Shown here in pieces: positions 28,342-37,074 of a DNA stretch of 64,000 nucleotides (position 1 is the stretch's first letter; each line of letters starts with the position of its first letter). Origin of the DNA: Bacteroidota bacterium (GTDB lineage Bacteria; Bacteroidota; Bacteroidia; Bacteroidales; JAAUTT01); contig JAUZOO010000007.1 of NCBI GenBank assembly GCA_030706405.1, positions 186,001 to 250,000 on the forward strand. Direction: 5' to 3'. The position numbers and the translations under genes are program-made. The notes beneath the pieces were generated by a model that searched no databases, was not told the DNA's origin, and saw only the letters and a program-made list of their open reading frames with translations.

Positions 28342-29781
28342 ATGAAGATTCTTTTAACGGGTGCTACCGGATATATTGCAAAAATATTATTACCAGTTTT
28401 GTTGGACAACGACCATCAAGTGGTATGCTGTGTAAGAGATAAAAACAGGTTTAATATACGCAAATATAATTCTGATAAAATAAGTGTTATTGAAGTTGAT
28501 TTTTTAGATAAAAAAAGTTTACAAAATATACCTGATGATATTGATATTGCATTTTATTTTATCCATTCAATGTCTTCTCAATCGGGCGACTTTGAAGATA
28601 TGGAAAGTCAATGTGCAACAAACTTCAAAGAAAGAATTCAAAATACAAATACGAAACAAGTTATTTATTTAAGTGGTATTGCCAATGAAGTTAAATTGTC
28701 TAAGCATTTATCATCCCGAAAAAATGTAGAAAGTATCTTAACCGATTCAGCTTTTGCATTAACAACATTAAAAGCAGGTATTATTGTTGGTTCAGGAAGT
28801 GCGTCGTTTGAGATTATTCGCGACTTGGTTGAGAAACTTCCAATAATGATTACGCCTCGTTGGCTTAAAACCAAATGTCAACCAATTGCTATTCGCAATG
28901 TAATTGAAATATTAAATGGCGTAATTGGTAACATCGAAACCTATAACAAAAGTTATGATATTGGCGGACCAGATATTCTTAGTTATAAAGAAATGCTTTT
29001 GCGATTTGCGAAAATCAGAGGTCTTAAAAGAAGAATAATTATTGTGCCCGTAATGACGCCCAGGATTTCATCTTATTGGTTGTATTTTGTTACGTCAACC
29101 TCCTATAGTCTGGCTAAAAATCTGGTTAATAGCATGAAAGTTGAGGTGATTTGCAAACCCAACGAGTTAATAGCATTGCTCAACATTTCATTAATTGATT
29201 ACGACACTTCGATAAAACGTGCATTCGATAAGATTGAACAGAATCAGGTATTATCGAGCTGGAAGGATGCACAGACAAGTGAAATTATTCAAAAAGGAAT
29301 TTCGAAATACATTGAAGTGCCGGTAGATGGTTGCTTTAAAGATATTCGTAAGAAAAAAGTTGAAAGCAGAGAAATAGCACTTCAAAAAATTTGGTCAATC
29401 GGCGGAAAAACAGGTTGGTATTACTGCAACTGGCTTTGGGAGATTCGTGGTTTTATAGACCAAATGTTTGGCGGTGTAGGAATGAGAAGGGGACGCAAAA
29501 GTGAAACCGACATTTTTCCCGGCGAAGCGCTTGATTTTTGGAGAGTACTGGTCGCCAGCAAAGATGAAAAACGATTATTATTATATGCTGAGATGAAATT
29601 ACCGGGAGAAGCATGGTTGGAATTCAAAATAGATGAAAAAGACATATTAATACAAACTGCAACTTTCAGACCTTTAGGTTTACTGGGAAGGCTATATTGG
29701 TACAGTGTTTACCCTTTTCATACAATAATATTTAATGGGTTGATAAATAGAATTTCAGCCAGCGGACAGGGAAAGCTATAA
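28342..29781 (+). CDS. SDR-family NAD(P)-binding protein with DUF2867 domain
   Basis: A 479-aa fusion. Residues 1-~310 are an atypical extended-SDR/NmrA-like Rossmann domain with the nucleotide motif TGATGYIAKILLP and AFYFIHSMSSQ. Residues ~325-479 match the DUF2867 domain seen in this subfamily (GWYYCNWLWEIRGFIDQMFGG; WLEFKI). No catalytic YxxxK is obvious, so it may be a redox sensor or reductase with an unknown substrate. It lies directly upstream of the photolyase gene, an association I believe recurs in Bacteroidota light or redox clusters (recollection, not shown here). Confidence 0.8.
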   Translation: MKILLTGATGYIAKILLPVLLDNDHQVVCCVRDKNRFNIRKYNSDKISVIEVDFLDKKSLQNIPDDIDIAFYFIHSMSSQSGDFEDMESQCATNFKERIQNTNTKQVIYLSGIANEVKLSKHLSSRKNVESILTDSAFALTTLKAGIIVGSGSASFEIIRDLVEKLPIMITPRWLKTKCQPIAIRNVIEILNGVIGNIETYNKSYDIGGPDILSYKEMLLRFAKIRGLKRRIIIVPVMTPRISSYWLYFVTSTSYSLAKNLVNSMKVEVICKPNELIALLNISLIDYDTSIKRAFDKIEQNQVLSSWKDAQTSEIIQKGISKYIEVPVDGCFKDIRKKKVESREIALQKIWSIGGKTGWYYCNWLWEIRGFIDQMFGGVGMRRGRKSETDIFPGEALDFWRVLVASKDEKRLLLYAEMKLPGEAWLEFKIDEKDILIQTATFRPLGLLGRLYWYSVYPFHTIIFNGLINRISASGQGKL

Positions 29782-29796
29782 AAATTATTATTGAAT

Positions 29797-31134
29797 ATGA
29801 CAAGGAATATAGATGGCCATAAAAAAACTGAAATTAGCATCTTTTGGTTTAGAAGGGATTTTAGGCTTAATGACAATGCTGGTTTATTTGAAGCATTGAA
29901 AAATAGCGATTCGGTTGTACCCTTGTTTATTTTTGACACAGAAATACTTGAAAAATTACCAGGCAAAGAGGATAAAAGAGTTGTTTTTATTCATAGAGCT
30001 ATTTCTAAATTACAAAACGAATTATTGAAAATTGGTAGCTCAATCCTGGTTATGCATGGAAACTCATTGACCATTTTTAATGAGTTACTTACTAAATATG
30101 CTATTACCTCGGTATTTGCAAATTCAGATTATGAGCCATCAACGATAGAACGTGATAATAAAATTTTAGATTTATTAAAAAGTAAAGGCGTAACATTTAA
30201 GTTGTTAAAAGATCATGTGATTTTCGAAAAATCTGAGATATTAAAAGAAGATGGCTGTCCGTTTAAAATGTTTACACCTTATTCAAAAGCTTGGAAACAT
30301 AAATTAAATGAAGAGAAAATCAAGACGTTTGCAAGTGAAGGTTTGCTGCACAATTTTTGCAAAACAAAACCAATTCAAATTCCTACCCTTGATGAAATCG
30401 GTTTTAAAAACATTGAAATCAATATTCCCCAGCCAATTATCGATAAAAATATAATTCGTCACTATCATGAAACACGCAATTCCCCATTCTTAAAAGGAAC
30501 ATCAAATTTAAGTGTGCATCTTCGCTTTGGCACTATAAGCATTAGAGAGCTTGTTAAAATATCCTTAGATTTGAATGAGCAATTCTTAAACGAACTAATT
30601 TGGAGAGAATTTTTTATGATGATTTTATATCATCATCCATATGTTGCAAATGAATGTTTTAAGAAACAATATAATAACATTGTTTGGAGAAATAATGAAG
30701 AAGAATTTAAAAGATGGTGTTTAGGTGAAACAGGTTATCCAATTGTTGATGCCGGAATGCGTGAATTGAATGAAACCGGGTTTATGCATAACAGAGTCAG
30801 AATGATAGTTGCAAGCTTTCTTACTAAGCATTTATTAATTGACTGGCGCTGGGGCGAAGCCTATTTTGCCGAAAAACTTCTCGACTTTGAATTGTCCTCT
30901 AATAATGGCAATTGGCAATGGGCTGCAGGTTGTGGATGCGATGCAGCTCCATACTTTAGAATATTTAATCCTTACGAACAAATAAAAAAATTTGATGCAA
31001 ATTTAATATACACTAAAAAATGGGTAAAAAATCTCAATAAAACAGATTATCCAACTCCAATTATTGAGCACAAATATGCACGAGAGCGGTTTTTGAAATT
31101 ATACAAAACTACTTTAGAGAGCTATAAAAAATGA
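29797..31134 (+). CDS. phrB: Class I CPD photolyase
   Basis: A 445-aa FAD-dependent enzyme that repairs cyclobutane pyrimidine dimers with blue light. The N-terminal antenna domain begins FWFRRDFRLNDNAGLFEAL. The FAD domain carries LNELIWREFFMMILYHHP, WCLGETGYPIVDAGMREL, HNRVRMIVASFL, DWRWGEAYFA and the FAD-contacting SSNNGNWQWAAGCGCDAAPY. A GCGCD replaces the more usual STGTD. ATG at 29797 is used rather than the TTG two codons upstream. Codons are strikingly AT-rich (15 of 60 bases are G or C on the line starting 30601). Confidence 0.94.
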   Translation: MTRNIDGHKKTEISIFWFRRDFRLNDNAGLFEALKNSDSVVPLFIFDTEILEKLPGKEDKRVVFIHRAISKLQNELLKIGSSILVMHGNSLTIFNELLTKYAITSVFANSDYEPSTIERDNKILDLLKSKGVTFKLLKDHVIFEKSEILKEDGCPFKMFTPYSKAWKHKLNEEKIKTFASEGLLHNFCKTKPIQIPTLDEIGFKNIEINIPQPIIDKNIIRHYHETRNSPFLKGTSNLSVHLRFGTISIRELVKISLDLNEQFLNELIWREFFMMILYHHPYVANECFKKQYNNIVWRNNEEEFKRWCLGETGYPIVDAGMRELNETGFMHNRVRMIVASFLTKHLLIDWRWGEAYFAEKLLDFELSSNNGNWQWAAGCGCDAAPYFRIFNPYEQIKKFDANLIYTKKWVKNLNKTDYPTPIIEHKYARERFLKLYKTTLESYKK

Positions 31135-31280
31135 AAAGGAATGATTTTTTAGGACTAATTAAAAATTGATACAAGTCATACAATACATTTTTACACATCA
31201 CATCATCACTTATTGCTTTTTTAAAATGAAACTCGATTCAAACGTATTCGCATTTTTTTTTCTTAACAATATCCTTGCTA

Positions 31281-32759
31281 ATGCTGGCTTTTGCCAATCG
31301 GTTTATGGTTTTAAGAAAATTGTACAGTCAATATAGGAAGAATGCATTAGTGTCACATTTGCGATCCATGATAATGTGGTTACTCCTGCTTACGCTGTCA
31401 ACTACTTCCTGGGCTGCAACGGGCAACTGGACCAGCAAGGTTACAGGAGGTGATATCGCTTACTTATCAACCGAAGCCTGTTCGCCCGTCAAGGATTTTG
31501 CAGGCAATTACGTTACAGTCGTCTATCTCGAGAATGTGGGTTTTAGCAAAATCGGAAGAAATAGCAATGCCACTGATGTGGCCTGGTTACTTTCACAGGG
31601 CTATCGTGTTGTCGAACTAAACTATGCCAACAACGTTAACGCCGTCACACCAGCGATCAACGCAGATGTTATCGCGATAAATGCCGCAATCGCTGCCGGA
31701 TCGTTCTGTGGGCACTCCAATTGTTCGCAAAGCAAATCCTATGTTCTGTTTGAAGGATTCCGGATCTTACGCAACGTGCCCTACTTCAGGGACGAGCCAA
31801 CAGTCTACAATACCCCTGCACAGTATACCATAGGAGATACGCTGCACATGGACATCATCTATCCGGCAAATGCCCCTGTGACCGTGCCGGTTATTTTATC
31901 TTTTTCGTATAGTAACAGTTATGCTACCTATGATCCTGACAAGAAGATGCTCACGGATGCCAATAAAGACCAACGGTTGAATCTTGGAAATTCATTGGCC
32001 GGTTTTAACGATTCGTTTTTGGAAGGCGCACCAGCCAACGGCATTGCCTGGGCAATCGCCGACCACCCGAAATACTGTCCTTGGGGAAAAGGCAAGCCCG
32101 TTAATGGAGCCAATGATACATATAAATCATACGAAACGAATCCGGATGCAGCCCGCAAAGTGAAATCGGCCGTTCGTACCCTGAGTGCAATGGGGGCCGG
32201 ATTGGGTCTTTCGGGCAAGATCGGTATCTTCGGATTTTCTCGAGGATCGACTGCCGGGTCAATGGCCATCGGCGACCGAATCGTTCCAGATTTTGAAAAT
32301 GCCGGTTTTAACATTGGCATCTCCGACCATGTACAGGCGGCAGCGCTCGGCCCGGGAGTTTTCGATTACACTCAAATCTATAACACTTTTGGAGACGGCG
32401 ATTCAAACTTGGAAACCCGATGCCCATGGGTTTGGGGTCCTTTGGCAAACAATTATGACCTCTGGCAATCCATGGGTTCCGCCTATCTGGCTCAATCTTC
32501 AGCTACGGCACCAGTGCTCTTCTTCTACAACACTAATGACGAACATTATTATCAAGATCAAATAGCCCATTTCAAGGCTAAGTTAGATTCGCTGGGCGTC
32601 CCCACTTCCACACTGGTAAACTACGGCACCGGGCATGCAATTCCCCAAACCAGTGCTTCATTATCCACGCTCTATAACTTCTTCAATCAGTACCTGGCCC
32701 CACCGACACCGATAATAGGGAAGGATATTTATCCTCACAGAGCGGTGACTAAGCCATGA
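31281..32759 (+). CDS. Secreted alpha/beta-hydrolase (esterase-like)
   Basis: A 492-aa exported hydrolase. A signal peptide is clear around MIMWLLLLTLSTTSWAATG; the ATG at 31374 is an equally good start and would give ~461 aa. The alpha/beta-hydrolase triad is visible: Ser in IGIFGFSRGSTAG near residue 315, Asp in FYNTNDEHYY near 418, His in GTGHAIPQT near 452. It resembles bacterial esterases with a long N-terminal beta region. It ends abruptly with no type IX sorting domain. Its GC content is clearly above its neighbours (35 of 60 on the line starting 32161), which suggests a different origin. Confidence 0.75.
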   Translation: MLAFANRFMVLRKLYSQYRKNALVSHLRSMIMWLLLLTLSTTSWAATGNWTSKVTGGDIAYLSTEACSPVKDFAGNYVTVVYLENVGFSKIGRNSNATDVAWLLSQGYRVVELNYANNVNAVTPAINADVIAINAAIAAGSFCGHSNCSQSKSYVLFEGFRILRNVPYFRDEPTVYNTPAQYTIGDTLHMDIIYPANAPVTVPVILSFSYSNSYATYDPDKKMLTDANKDQRLNLGNSLAGFNDSFLEGAPANGIAWAIADHPKYCPWGKGKPVNGANDTYKSYETNPDAARKVKSAVRTLSAMGAGLGLSGKIGIFGFSRGSTAGSMAIGDRIVPDFENAGFNIGISDHVQAAALGPGVFDYTQIYNTFGDGDSNLETRCPWVWGPLANNYDLWQSMGSAYLAQSSATAPVLFFYNTNDEHYYQDQIAHFKAKLDSLGVPTSTLVNYGTGHAIPQTSASLSTLYNFFNQYLAPPTPIIGKDIYPHRAVTKP

Positions 32760-32875
32760 AGCCGTTTGCCGAACGTAACTTTGAGAAATGCATCAAAAGA
32801 AATGAAGGATTCTGATAATTTATTCCCTATATACCATAAATAGCGCGTACTACAAATTATTAACGATAACCAGAT

Positions 32876-33343
32876 ATGAACAACACCATACGACGACAGG
32901 ACCGAAAGATAAGCGACAGTGAAGCGATTGCGATTCTACAAAAAGGCGAATTTGGAATCCTCTCCATGTGTACCCCCGACAATGAGGGTTATGGCATTCC
33001 TTTAAATTTTGCATTGCAAGGTAATGCTATTTATTTTCATTGTGCTATTGAGGGGTCTAAGTTAGAGTACTTGAGAAACAACAATAAGGTTTCGTTTTGT
33101 GTAGTTGGAAAAACCGAGGTGCTGCCCTCTAAATTTGGGACCATTTACGAGAGTGCTATCGCCTCTGGAACGGCCTCCGTGGTTGACGGCAACGAAAAAT
33201 ACGATGCTTTAATGCATATCATCCAAAAATACTCGGGCAATTACATAGAGGAAGGGAAGGGGTATATTCAAAAATTTTACGACAAGGTAAATGTTATAAA
33301 GTTGTCGATAGAATCAATCACCGCCAAAGCCCGGAAGCAGTAA
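32876..33343 (+). CDS. NimA-like FMN-binding split-barrel protein
   Basis: A 155-aa member of the pyridoxamine 5'-phosphate oxidase-like fold. Landmarks are GFGILSM-type start (GEFGILSMCTPDNEGYGIPL), AIYFHCAIEGSKLEYL with the flavin-proximal His, and KVSFCVVG. Family members related to NimA reduce nitro-compounds or bind flavin or haem. It is monocistronic. Substrate unknown. Confidence 0.82.
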   Translation: MNNTIRRQDRKISDSEAIAILQKGEFGILSMCTPDNEGYGIPLNFALQGNAIYFHCAIEGSKLEYLRNNNKVSFCVVGKTEVLPSKFGTIYESAIASGTASVVDGNEKYDALMHIIQKYSGNYIEEGKGYIQKFYDKVNVIKLSIESITAKARKQ

Positions 33344-33388
33344 ATGGGCAATTAGCTATTGGTGGTTAGACAAAAAATGTAGTTTTTA

Positions 33389-33419
33389 TTTGTTTGTTAA
33401 ACAAACCGTTTTAATTTTG
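33389..33419 (+). promoter_or_regulatory. Consensus Bacteroidota promoter
   Basis: TTTG (33389-33392), a 19-bp spacer and TAATTTTG (33412-33419) match TTTG-N19-TAnnTTTG exactly. The next credible start codon is at 33610, so the leader would be about 185 nt. Confidence 0.65.
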
Positions 33420-33609
33420 GACAATTAAATAATCGTTGAAAATAATAGTGTCAGATAAAGGAAATAGCTATGGGGCATTTGGAGTCCATTCGTTAGTATT
33501 TATTTTGTAATGAATTAATTATGATGTGTTTTTGGTAATTTTATCCAGTCCGTTGTGTAAAATAATTTTTTATTAAATAAATGTTAAACTTTAAATCGTA
33601 AAATTCAAA

Positions 33610-34044
33610 ATGATGAAAAATTTAAAAGCAATTCTGTTAATCGTATTAGTTTCAATGAGTGTAAACAGTTATTCCCAAATTGGGATAACAGGTTATTCAA
33701 TCAATGCGTTGGGCGTTAACACGACTCAGAACAAACCTCTTAGCTGTGAATTAAAAGTATTTGCCAATCGTGGCGAGTTCAATAATACTTTTGGCGAATT
33801 TGATGTGTTTTACAATTTTAAACCAGGCCAATATCATCGGTTCTCATTAGGTGCTGGATTTCGCGCAATGCCATTTAATTCCAACAATACACAAACAGCA
33901 ATAACAATACCGGCAGCTATTGAAATTTACCCGTTAAAAGATTTCAAAAAAATATCTGTATTATTTGAGCTGGCTCCCGAATTCTACGAGAACAGCACAA
34001 ACCTGCGGAGCCTATGGGGACTCCGTTATACTTTTGGTGAATAA
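33610..34044 (+). CDS. Small exported beta-barrel-like protein
   Basis: A 144-aa protein with a signal peptide (MMKNLKAILLIVLVSMSVNS, cut near YSQ) and alternating hydrophobic/polar strands (FDVFYNF; RFSLGAGFRAMPF; ISVLFELAPEF), ending LRYTFGE, where aromatic residues near the C terminus suggest an outer-membrane beta-signal. I do not recognise a family. It is preceded by a consensus promoter with a long leader and followed by a strong terminator, so it is monocistronic. Confidence 0.65.
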   Translation: MMKNLKAILLIVLVSMSVNSYSQIGITGYSINALGVNTTQNKPLSCELKVFANRGEFNNTFGEFDVFYNFKPGQYHRFSLGAGFRAMPFNSNNTQTAITIPAAIEIYPLKDFKKISVLFELAPEFYENSTNLRSLWGLRYTFGE

Positions 34045-34133
34045 ATAATCTTATGAAGGACTTCTAGGAAAGACGATGAAAGACGAAATTGAAAAGAAAT
34101 ATAAGTAATTACAGTTTCTAAGAACATTTTCCT

Positions 34134-34169
34134 CCCCGTGCATAACCTCGCTTATGTACGGGGTTTTTT
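34134..34169 (+). terminator. Hairpin terminator
   Basis: CCCCGTGCATAA pairs with TTATGTACGGGG (one mismatch) around a 6-nt loop, followed by TTTTTT. It closes the small beta-barrel gene. Confidence 0.9.
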
Positions 34170-34472
34170 CTACCTTCCTGCGGATATCGATAAATCCGCA
34201 AAAGCAATAAGAGCCCCCAATTATTCTCCCTTTAATCTAATTTGTAAACCGATACTTGCTATTAGCAGTTATGTAAAAGTTGCTCCAGACTGAAATTGGA
34301 AAAGAAATAATCCCTGAGTGTTGGTTACTTATTGGAACAGTTTTCTAAAATGAGTCAAAATAAAAAGCAATATTTTTGCTTTAATATTTTGAGCAATAAG
34401 CTATTGCTAAAATGTTGCCCTATAACATATATAAAAATGAATTCTAAAGTAACAACGGACAGTTTGTTATAT

Positions 34473-34480
34473 TACATTTG
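34473..34480 (+). promoter_or_regulatory. -7 element of the nuo operon
   Basis: TACATTTG is an exact TAnnTTTG match. Transcription would start near 34487, about 20 nt before the nuoA ATG at 34506. No -33 TTTG at the ideal spacing. Confidence 0.5.
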
Positions 34481-34505
34481 CGCACTCAATGAAAAAGTTT
34501 TAATT

Positions 34506-34856
34506 ATGGGAAGTGTCTCTATTATAGTGTTATTGTTTAGCGCATTAGGGTTTGCTGCTCTCGTTCTTGCCATTGGTAAAATCTTCGGGCTTTCATCAAC
34601 TAATCCCGAAAAAGGCCAGCCTTACGAGTGTGGTATCGAAACCAAAGGGGTAACCTGGATTCAGTTCAATGTTGGATATTACCTCTATTCGCTGGTGTTT
34701 CTTGTGTTCGATGTCGAGATCGTGTTCCTCTACCCTTGGGCAACTGTGCTGAAGGAAGTTGGAATGGTTGCTTTTGTCGAAATATTGTTTTTTACGTTGT
34801 TCCTTTTCATGGGACTTTTATACGCATATAAAAAGAAAGCGCTTACATGGATGTAA
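34506..34856 (+). CDS. nuoA: Complex I subunit NuoA
   Basis: A 116-aa membrane subunit with three helices that caps the quinone tunnel. Family motif YECGIETKG and acidic helix [21 protein letters not shown] are present. ATG at 34506 gives the normal length and follows the promoter; the longer open frame upstream is rejected. It overlaps nuoB by 10 bp. First gene of nuoABCDHIJKLMN. Confidence 0.95.
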   Translation: MGSVSIIVLLFSALGFAALVLAIGKIFGLSSTNPEKGQPYECGIETKGVTWIQFNVGYYLYSLVFLVFDVEIVFLYPWATVLKEVGMVAFVEILFFTLFLFMGLLYAYKKKALTWM

Positions 34857-35401
34857 AGAAGGATTTTCTCCCAGACTATCCGGGAGAAGCATATAAAGAC
34901 GAAAACGGTAAAACCAGTTTTATCGTTACCAGTGTTGATGCTTTAGCAAACTGGGGCCGCAGCAATTCGCTATGGCCTTTGTCGTTTGGTACCAGCTGTT
35001 GTGCAATCGAACTTATGTCTACCGTATCGGCCAAATACGACTGGTCGCGGTTCGGGTTCGAAGTTATGCGCGCCAGCCCTCGCCAGTGTGACCTTATTGT
35101 TGTAGCAGGTACCATCACTTATAAAATGGCCCCTGTGCTCAAACGATTGTACAATCAAATGCCTGAACCTAGATACGTGATAGCAATGGGCGCATGTGCC
35201 ATTTCCGGCGGTCCGTTTTTCTACAATTCGTATTCGGTGGTTAAAGGGGTTGACAATATCATCCCGGTTGATGTTTACATCCCCGGATGCCCGCCTCGTC
35301 CCGAAGCTCTGATTCACGGGATGATGTCTCTTCAGAAGAAGATTATGCTCTCCAAAGCCTACGTCATCGAGAAAAAACCTAAAGAGGAGGAAGATAAATG
35401 A
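34847..35401 (+). CDS. nuoB: Complex I subunit NuoB
   Basis: A 184-aa peripheral-arm subunit that carries the N2 [4Fe-4S] cluster donating electrons to quinone. Cluster cysteines are visible in [12 protein letters not shown] (tandem Cys), GACAISGG and PGCPPRPE. Overlaps nuoA by 10 bp and nuoC by 4 bp (ATGA). Confidence 0.97.
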   Translation: MDVKKDFLPDYPGEAYKDENGKTSFIVTSVDALANWGRSNSLWPLSFGTSCCAIELMSTVSAKYDWSRFGFEVMRASPRQCDLIVVAGTITYKMAPVLKRLYNQMPEPRYVIAMGACAISGGPFFYNSYSVVKGVDNIIPVDVYIPGCPPRPEALIHGMMSLQKKIMLSKAYVIEKKPKEEEDK

Positions 35402-35856
35402 ACCGCGAAGAACTCAAATCATATCTGGAAAGTAATTTTTCCAACTGTCAGGTAAGCGAAACTTTCGATTTTCCTTTACTGATCGTACCTAAAGAAGAAC
35501 TGTTGAGTGTCGCCGGCAAATTGAAAAATTCTTCCGAAACACTTTTCGATTTCCTTTTCTGCGAAACTGCCGTTGACCGCAATCCTAATCTCGAGGTTGT
35601 TTATCACCTCACGTCAACCACGTTCCGCCATGATATGGAAATGAAGGTAATCCTCGAAGATCGCGAGAATCCGGAAGTTGAATCGGTTTACTCTCTTTGG
35701 CAGGCAGCCGATTTATTCGAAGACGAAATCTACGACATGTTCGGGATTCGTTTCGCCAACCATCCTAACCTGCGCCGCATCATGCTTGGTGACGAATGGC
35801 AAGGCTTCCCGCTTCGTAAGGATTATAAAGATGATGTAAATATTGTAACCTTGTAA
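35398..35856 (+). CDS. nuoC: Complex I subunit NuoC
   Basis: A 152-aa (30-kDa type) subunit of the connecting module. The signature [21 protein letters not shown] is complete, followed by GFPLRKDYK. It is separate from nuoD, not fused as in E. coli. A strong GAGGAGG ribosome-binding site precedes it. Note that it is short for the family because the C-terminal tail is minimal. Confidence 0.95.
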   Translation: MNREELKSYLESNFSNCQVSETFDFPLLIVPKEELLSVAGKLKNSSETLFDFLFCETAVDRNPNLEVVYHLTSTTFRHDMEMKVILEDRENPEVESVYSLWQAADLFEDEIYDMFGIRFANHPNLRRIMLGDEWQGFPLRKDYKDDVNIVTL

Positions 35857-35873
35857 TTAGGGGCTAATCAATT

Positions 35874-37001
35874 ATGGAAAATCAAGATATTTCACTCCCC
35901 CTCGAAGAGCAAACCGAAGAATTTGTGGTCAATATCGGGCCACAGCACCCTTCCACCCACGGAGTACTCCGCCTGGAAGCCACGCTCGACGGGGAAACTA
36001 TTAAAGACATTCTGCCTCACCTGGGCTACATCCACCGCGGTATCGAAAAGATGACCGAATCGCTTGGCTACAAGCAGTCGATTTATCTGACCAGCCGTAT
36101 GGATTATCTTTCGGCTCACATCAACAACCAGGCATGTTCTTTGGCGGTTGAAAAAGCCCTTCAGGTGGAAGTTCCTGAACGTGCCAAAGCAATCCGTATC
36201 ATCATGGCCGAACTCCAACGCCTTACCTCGCACGAATTGTGGTGGGGTTCCTGCGCTATGGACATCGGAGCGGTAACCCCGTTCTTCCTCGGCTTCCGTG
36301 ACCGTGAACGCATCCTCGAAATTTTTGAAGCAAACACCGGTAACCGTCTTACCATGAATTATATCACTCCCGGTGGTGTAATGCAGGACGTTCTTCCTTC
36401 GTTTGTTTCAGACCTGAAAACTTTATTAGTTAAAGTAAAAGGCTACCTAGCCGAATACGATACTCTTATCACCGGAAATATCATCTTCCAGCGTCGTTTG
36501 CAAGGAGTTGGTGTTCTTCCGAAAGAAATGGCTATTTCGCTCGGCTGTACCGGTCCAACCGCCCGTGCATCGGGGGTAAGCTGCGACGTTCGTAAATATC
36601 ATCCTTACGATGGTTACGAAAAACTCGAATTTAAGGAAATCCTTAATGACGGTTGTGACTCCTGGGCTCGTTACCTGGTTCGCATGGAAGAGATGAGAGA
36701 ATCTATTTACATCATCGAACAGTTGCTCGACAACTTACCTGAAGGTGAGTATCGTGCCAAGATGAAAGGTGTCATTAAACTTCCTGCCGGTGAATATTAT
36801 CAGCGTGTTGAAACAGCCCGCGGTGAACTTGGTGTTTATATCGTGAGTGACGGAACCAACAAGCCTTACCGTATGAAGTTCCGGACTCCGTGCTATTCGA
36901 ACCTTGCCGCTGTAAAACCCATCAATGTTGGCGCTAAAATCGGCGACCTGATGGCAAGTATGGCAACCATCGACTTGGTAATCCCGGATATTGACAGATA
37001 A
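35874..37001 (+). CDS. nuoD: Complex I subunit NuoD
   Basis: A 375-aa 49-kDa-type subunit that forms the quinone-binding site with NuoB. Motifs: NIGPQHPSTHGVLRLE with the conserved quinone-proximal His, GYIHRGIEKMTES, and the C-terminal ATIDLVIPDIDR. Length is normal for an unfused NuoD. No nuoE, nuoF or nuoG follows; the next gene is nuoH. Confidence 0.97.
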   Translation: MENQDISLPLEEQTEEFVVNIGPQHPSTHGVLRLEATLDGETIKDILPHLGYIHRGIEKMTESLGYKQSIYLTSRMDYLSAHINNQACSLAVEKALQVEVPERAKAIRIIMAELQRLTSHELWWGSCAMDIGAVTPFFLGFRDRERILEIFEANTGNRLTMNYITPGGVMQDVLPSFVSDLKTLLVKVKGYLAEYDTLITGNIIFQRRLQGVGVLPKEMAISLGCTGPTARASGVSCDVRKYHPYDGYEKLEFKEILNDGCDSWARYLVRMEEMRESIYIIEQLLDNLPEGEYRAKMKGVIKLPAGEYYQRVETARGELGVYIVSDGTNKPYRMKFRTPCYSNLAAVKPINVGAKIGDLMASMATIDLVIPDIDR

Positions 37002-37074
37002 ATGAGCCAATGATCAATGTGCTAATGTGTCAATTATTTGCGGCGCAGCGGTGCATTAAAATTTGATAAATAAT

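Larger units (their letters stand above)
34045..34505. other. Intergenic region before nuoA
   Basis: This 461-bp gap holds the terminator at 34134-34169 and the nuoA -7 element at 34473-34480. An in-frame extension of nuoA up to 34332 is open but has no homology to NuoA and lies upstream of the promoter, so I leave it out. Nothing else is recognised. Confidence 0.5.

Noticed and set aside
34332-34505. An N-terminal extension of NuoA to 174 aa
   Set aside because: The extension has no NuoA homology and lies upstream of the likely promoter. The ATG at 34506 gives the standard 116-aa protein.
37002-37074. Reiterated AATGTG-like words between nuoD and nuoH as a functional repeat
   Set aside because: The words are short and irregular over about 35 bp. 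They could be slippage-derived; no structure or promoter is apparent.
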